Positions 59,861 through 64,000 of a DNA stretch of 64,000 bases are shown here, piece by piece. Position 1 is the first letter of the stretch. Each line of letters begins with the position of its first letter. A program made the position numbers and the translations under genes. The notes under the pieces were generated by a model. The model did no database searches. It saw only the letters and a list, made by a program, of their open reading frames with translations, and had not been told where the DNA came from. The DNA is from Juglans regia (taxonomy: Eukaryota > Streptophyta > Magnoliopsida > Fagales > Juglandaceae): positions 7,221,053-7,285,052 of the forward strand of contig NC_049905.1 of the NCBI RefSeq assembly GCF_001411555.2, written 5' to 3'.

Positions 59861-60598
59861 ATGAGATTGACAGGATTTGTGGAGGGGAAATTTACAGTGA
59901 CGTATTTGGGAGTTCACCTAGTGTCAGGACGACTAACCTCTCGCAATTTAGAGCCTCTAGTAACAAAGATTTGAAACAAAGTGGCCAGCTGGAAATTAAG
60001 GTTGCTTTCTCAAGGTGCTCAACTTGTTCTTCTGAAGCACGTTCTCTCTAGCATGGTTACTTATCTCTTGGCCGTACTCCATGTGCCTATGGTGGTCTTA
60101 AAAAAAAATCAATATTGTCTTGTCTAAGTTTCTTTGGGGGGAGATTGGAGGTAAACCAAAGAGGAAATGGTGTGCCTGTGACCGTTATGCAAACCTGTCA
60201 AAGAGGGTGGCCTAAGGCTTAGAACCTTTTCGAATGTACAATGATCCTTACACATGAAATTCGCTTGGAGACTTTTGACGGTGGATAATTTGTGGACTAA
60301 GTTCTTCCGACCTAAATATGTCAAACAGGGCCATGTGATGACTACTGAACCCATAAATACTGCTTCCCGTTTCTGGAAAGCTATTCTTCTTGTGCTACCA
60401 AATGTGGTTGACAACATTCAAGTGAGTTAAGAACGATGGCTCATCTTTCTGGCATGATAAGTGGCTGAACAGTGGACCATTATGCAGTAGTTCTGAGTTG
60501 AGAGGTGAGGGGCTCAAAATTAAAGATGTTTGGGTTGATGGTTCTTGGGACGAAAATAAACTTATGGAGCTGGTTGGTCTGGAAAAGGCTGGGAAATT

Positions 60599-61018
60599 AT
60601 GCAAGAAATAGTCGCAGGCAAAAAGGGAGAGGATATAACCGTCTGGAAACCGGAAGTTGATGGAACATTTTCGTCAAAAAGTGCTTGGGATCTAATTCGC
60701 ATAAAGGGAGCTAAGCAGCCTGGTATGGATTGGATTTGGCATACGTTGTTGCCTAAGAAAATATCCATTTGTATGTGGAAAGCCAAGTTTGGTGCACTAG
60801 CAGTTGATACTTGAGTCCAAGCATTGGGCATTCCAATTGCATCTCGCTGTGACTGCTGTTTAGAATGGGAAGAAGAGTCGGTGGAACACGTGCTACAGTC
60901 AGGAAACATTACATCTCAGGTGTGGGCATTGGCCTCAATTGCACTTGGTGTTCCTAGTTTGGAGGGATCAACACGGTGGGCGACGATAAGGTTGTGGTTT
61001 TCTTATGCAAAAAAATAA
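60599..61018 (+). pseudogene. LINE zinc-binding region (zf-RVT)
   Basis: Two frames in line, divided by a TGA near 60812: DGTFSSKSAWDLIRIKG, WHTLLPKKISICMWKAKF, then CDCCLEWEEESVEHVLQ. This matches the reverse-transcriptase zinc-binding domain (W-LP-K...W...C-C...E...H). Confidence 0.85.
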
Positions 61019-61255
61019 AGTCATCGTGGTAGCTTAATTGGCATGTTACCATCACTCATCACTTGGCGATTATGGCTAAAGAGATGCAAAGCATGGATGG
61101 AGGGGGTGCAGGAATCGGCAATGGGAGTGTAGGTGGTGGTGAAGGTATGGATGCATAAACTCTCTTCACTTATGGTTAAAAAATGGTCTACTGATAAGGT
61201 CATTCTTAAAGCACTCAAGGTGCCTTTTATTACTCATCCAAAAAGAAGACGGAGG

Positions 61256-61765
61256 CTCATTTTTTCGAATAAACCTATACGAGGTAGGATCAAATTAAAT
61301 GTGAATGGAAGCCGTCGTGGTAATCCAGGTAACTGTGGTGGTGGGGGTATTTTACAAGACCATTGAGGGAATTTTATAAGTGCTTTCTCTACTCATTTTG
61401 GACATGGTACTAATAATGAAGTGGAACTACGAGCCTTAATAGTGGGTGTTGGAGTTTGCAAAGAGATGGGTTTCTCACAGGTTACAATCGAATGCGACTC
61501 TAGTCTTGTGGTTAGTTGGTTACAAAATCAAATGTGCACGGCTTGGTACCTATGGGATTTTTGGGATGAGTTGATGATTGCTTTCTATGGTCTTCATTTT
61601 ACCATTAAGCATCAATTCATAGAAGGGAATAGTTCGGCAGATTTTCTTGCACGTATGGGAGAGGAGGGTCTTAATAGAAGATTTGCTACAATTGAATCTT
61701 TACCAAGGAAGTTAAAAGGCATGATTTGTTTAGACAAGATTAGTCTTCCAAGCATTAGAATTTAA
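61256..61765 (+). pseudogene. LINE RNase H domain
   Basis: 61256-61366 starts the domain: KPIRGRIKLNVNGSRRGNPG; the first catalytic Asp (normally N-x-D-G) is Asn here. After a TGA at 61364-61366, the frame 61421-61765 has NEVELRALIVGV, IECDSSLVVSWLQNQ and GNSSADFLARMGEEG, including the second Asp and the final Asp. Confidence 0.85.
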
Positions 61766-61990
61766 CTGTTTTAGCAAAAGAAAAATAGGCATGCTTAGAT
61801 TGGTTTATTTATTTAGTTTATTGTATAGGGGTTTTTTATTTAACTGGTTTTGATGCATGAGATGGTTTTTTTGAATATTTATAAATCTCAAGTGTCCTGC
61901 ATGTTATCATGGTATTTCTCTACTATAAACGAGGGCAATTAATAAAATTGAGATACCGTCCTCTTCTTATAAAAAAAAAAAAAAAAAAGT

Positions 61991-62832
61991 TATTGAGATT
62001 GGATTGCAATCCACCCTATTGTAAATAATCTTTGGTAATGCTAGGATATGTTTTTGTGCCATTCTTAATTATCAAGGACATCGAATCTTTTGTATCTCTC
62101 TTTATCACTTGAAACCCTTGAACTTACCGTGACATATGGTCTGAAATGATGTGAACTATTTTTGGAATTTGTCAAGTGGCACGAGGGAGATTGATGGAGA
62201 GGGACAAGCCCTTGTGGCTGTCTTTAATAGTCCATACTGCGAATAATGCATTGAATACTGCTCTTTAGTCCAATTGAACACAAGTTCCTCCCTCCCCTCT
62301 TCTTGTTCTTCTCTTTTTGTCATTTGGTCGTAGAATTCAACGTACGTAAGTGGGCATTTTTCTTCTTTCCACACTCGCCCATGCAAGCTCGTAGAGTCCC
62401 TTTCAAATATGTTTGTTCACACTGAAGAAAAGATCTATGCCTTTGATTTGAGAGTCCAAACACGATTACATCTATTTACCATCAAACATGCTTATATAGA
62501 TACGAATATTTGTGGCGAGTAATTTTTTACGAGAATGACGTAATACTAATTGACTCATTTTGATAAGAAATTATCATTTTCACAATAAATAATTAATCAT
62601 AAATAATTATTTTTCTTGTTGCAATAACATATTCACTTAAAGAATAATAACTTGAAATAATTCCAAATTTAATCGCATACAAATTTACTCTAAATGATAC
62701 ACAATTATGTAAAATTTGATCGTGGAATAAAAAAAATTAGTATTTTTAATAAAGTGTTACTGCCGTATGAATTAATTGCAAAGTTTCCGTAAAATAGATG
62801 AATAAATATCATTATTCATTTAAATTACATAC
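61991..62832. other. Spacer, no gene supported
   Basis: A minus-strand frame at 62386-62156 is open but unlike known proteins. Confidence 0.4.
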
Positions 62833-63002
62833 GAATAATGTTAGATACAATTTTAGAGTTTGCAGGCTTCAGTGCTCCATTTGAAAAAAGTGAGATTCAT
62901 TATTAAAAAAAAAAAAAAATTCATATAAATCTCATATTTACTCACTTTTTTTAAAGGAAGTGCGTGAAATTTATACAGTCTAGTAATGCAAATATCATTT
63001 CT
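62833..63002. repeat. Foldback MITE, GATACAGTTGTGAG family, copy 8
   Basis: Starts GAATAATGTTAGATACAATT and ends AGTAATGCAAATATCATTTC; the core has a long A run. Confidence 0.55.
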
Positions 63003-63117
63003 TATTACATAATTATCTAATCTAAATTATCTATCTTTGCCAAAATTGTTGGACCTAACGTCACGGAGATAGAATCATATATTATAAATGAGAGACAGCG
63101 TATTCCGTAGGAATCTA

Positions 63118-63155
<38 letters not shown>

Positions 63156-64000
63156 CAATTAAATATGGCATAAGAAGCCGTCCTTGTTGAGTTTTGTCCT
63201 TCTGGGTGCGGGGGATTTGTAAAAGCATATATACAGCTAAGAATGGGAGGGACCCCTAGAACTCAACGTCCTTATTGTCCAGTCATTACAACCCCATCCT
63301 CCCTGCTTCTTCCATTAAAGGAACTTGTTACTTCTTAGGATTGGAACTGCTTGAGAAGCCTTATTTTTCATTGGAATTTTCACTCACAAATTTCACTATG
63401 TCCAGTGTGTTCCAGGCTTCCAGCATCATTATACATAAATAAGGTAAGAGTTATATTCATCCATTCAATGATATGAAGCATATACAATATATGGTAATAT
63501 TCATTGCTTTAATGGTGGAAAGAGCTTTGGACCCCCAAAAAAAAATAGAAAATATGCAGTTAATGTTGACTCGCCCTATATTTTATCTTCTAATCAGAGA
63601 AAAATGATGTGTTGATAGCAATCAGGTTTCGGCTACTTTTACTGAAGTGGGAATTTTTTTTGGCATGCCGTATTCTTGTTCACACTCAGCAGTCACTGCA
63701 CACCATACTCTCTTCTCTATTTACGTTTAAATATCTCTCATTATTATCATAGAAATGTCAAAGGGCTCAAAAGTAACATGCTCTTTCAACTGGTATATGC
63801 TAGTCTGCTAGATCAGGGCACTTATAAAGTCATCTTTGATTGGCTTCGTGATATTCTGCATTTATTGCTATCCCCAAGGTCAAAGATTCCAAGGACGGTA
63901 GCCAGAGGAAAAAATAACGAAGTATCATAGATTATGGGTATACTTTGTTCATGACTTCATATACATCACCTGGCTTTGACTGTCATCCTGAATTGTAGTG
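63003..64000. other. Spacer at the window end, no gene supported
   Basis: Includes a TA microsatellite at 63120-63150. An open frame at 63676-63930 (+) begins MFTLSSHCTPYSLLYLRLNI. It matches no family I know and could be part of a gene continuing outside the window. Confidence 0.35.
63120..63150. repeat. TA microsatellite
   Basis: Fifteen uninterrupted TA units. Confidence 0.9.

Larger units (their letters stand above)
59440..61990 (+). mobile_element. LINE (L1-like) retrotransposon, 5'-truncated and decayed
   Basis: The order on the + strand is RT, zinc-binding region, RNase H, then a 3' UTR and a run of about 18 A (61972-61989). Frames are broken several times. RNase H after RT is typical of a plant L1 lineage. 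The start is not sharp, and the flank GTTATTGAGATTGGATT after the tail has no obvious partner upstream. Confidence 0.85.

Overview
This window is nuclear DNA of a dicot flowering plant. The evidence is a nine-exon gene with GT-AG introns, a two-exon MYB gene of the DIVARICATA type, AT-rich spacers with TA and GA microsatellites, and many plant transposable elements (Copia, Gypsy, LINE, hAT, TRIM, MITEs). A woody dicot, perhaps of the Fagales, is only a guess from the repeat types. There is no bacterial, viral or organellar gene set, and no rRNA, tRNA or CRISPR feature was seen.

Layout. 1-634: promoter of the first gene, with a pair of G-boxes. 635-7148 (+): an apparently intact glycoside hydrolase family 3 beta-glucosidase (612 aa) whose third intron holds a LINE fragment with a clear target-site duplication. 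8297-14530 (-): a Copia-like LTR element keeping both LTRs and gag remnants but no pol, with a structurally complete 267-bp TRIM nested inside. 17381-18631 (-): a DIVARICATA-type SANT/MYB transcription factor (314 aa). 19800-28500: spacer rich in MITEs. 28515-32710: a 4.2-kb non-autonomous hAT transposon with an exact 8-bp target-site duplication, itself carrying a solo LTR. 34157-37602 (-): a truncated Copia gag-pol pseudogene. 39849-42788 (-): a laccase pseudogene split by a hAT element and by a solo LTR that contains a second TRIM. 42984-53469 (-): a 10.5-kb Gypsy element of Tat-like type with both LTRs, the 5-bp duplication CACAT, decayed gag-pol and a decayed antisense reading frame. 53752-56736: a 3-kb solo LTR with 30-bp tandem repeats. 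57248-59095: a short non-autonomous LTR element, with a related copy at 23862-24870. 59440-61990 (+): a decayed LINE with RT, zinc-binding and RNase H parts. 61991-64000: spacer.

Only two genes look functional. They are unrelated: one is a sugar hydrolase probably acting on cell-wall or secondary glucosides, the other a transcription regulator. The rest records successive transposon insertions. Nesting order can be read directly in several places from target-site duplications and interrupted reading frames. I found no convincing new biological system. The most unusual things are the perfectly formed TRIM, the layered destruction of the laccase gene, a GCTCGAGCGAA-type motif shared by unrelated LTRs, a LTR element preceded by a polypurine tract on both sides, and an unrecognised antisense coding-like segment in the beta-glucosidase intron.
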